Shown here: positions 4,721 through 6,734 of the stretch, one piece after another
How the letters are laid out: each line of letters opens with the position of its first letter
How positions within the stretch are numbered: the first letter of the stretch is position 1
Source of the DNA: Xanthobacteraceae bacterium
Lineage (GTDB): Bacteria > Pseudomonadota > Alphaproteobacteria > Rhizobiales > Xanthobacteraceae
Assembly: GCA_030043175.1 (NCBI GenBank)
Contig: JASHYD010000582.1
Coordinates: 1-6,734, forward strand
Direction: 5' to 3'
DNA: 6,734 nt
Position numbers and translations under genes: made by a program
Notes under the pieces: generated by a model
Databases searched by the model: none
What the model was told of the DNA's origin: nothing
Seen by the model: only the letters and a program-made list of their open reading frames with translations

Positions 4721-6734
<2,014 letters not shown>

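Overview
The window looks like a GC-rich alphaproteobacterial chromosome, most likely Rhizobiales and probably the Bradyrhizobium/Rhodopseudomonas/Nitrobacter group. The reasons are the rhizobial-type SSB, the UvrA sequence, an alphaproteobacterial LexA box (GTTC-N7-GTTC), and a GC-rich palindromic element of a style common in these genomes. The genus is inference from protein style, not from a search.

Layout, left to right. (1) Positions 1 to about 1816 are the end of an integrated element. All its genes are on the minus strand: a P4-type tyrosine integrase (625-1809), a 97-aa protein of unknown function (153-446), and the start of a third gene that leaves the window and seems to be out of frame at a six-base homopolymer. 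Between the integrase and the 97-aa gene is an AT-rich control region with three near-identical 16-bp palindromes at starts 563, 584 and 626 (spacings 21 and 42 bp). (2) 1962-2594 is a MarC-family inner-membrane protein with a likely promoter and a tight terminator hairpin, followed by a four-copy 14/15-bp tandem repeat. (3) 2686-3096 has no convincing gene, only a few hairpins. (4) 3097-3597 is ssb on the minus strand. (5) The 1.1-kb gap between ssb and uvrA is rich in signals: a 15-bp duplication, a 16-bp unit repeated six times, a LexA box, two intrinsic terminators, and a short secreted ORF that looks like an outer-membrane-protein remnant. (6) 4721 to the window end is uvrA, open past the right edge, with about 50 in-frame codons made of a palindromic repeat just before its first zinc-finger region.

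How it fits together: ssb and uvrA are divergent DNA-repair genes with an SOS operator between them, a familiar bacterial arrangement. marC belongs to the same resident backbone. The integrase block is a mobile element that has landed just upstream of marC; its attachment junction should lie in about 1816-1960. I see no complete new defence or metabolic system. The least ordinary items are the helically phased palindrome array beside the integrase, the repeat-derived segment inside uvrA, and the possible SOS-controlled short transcript between the LexA box and the 4118-4145 terminator.
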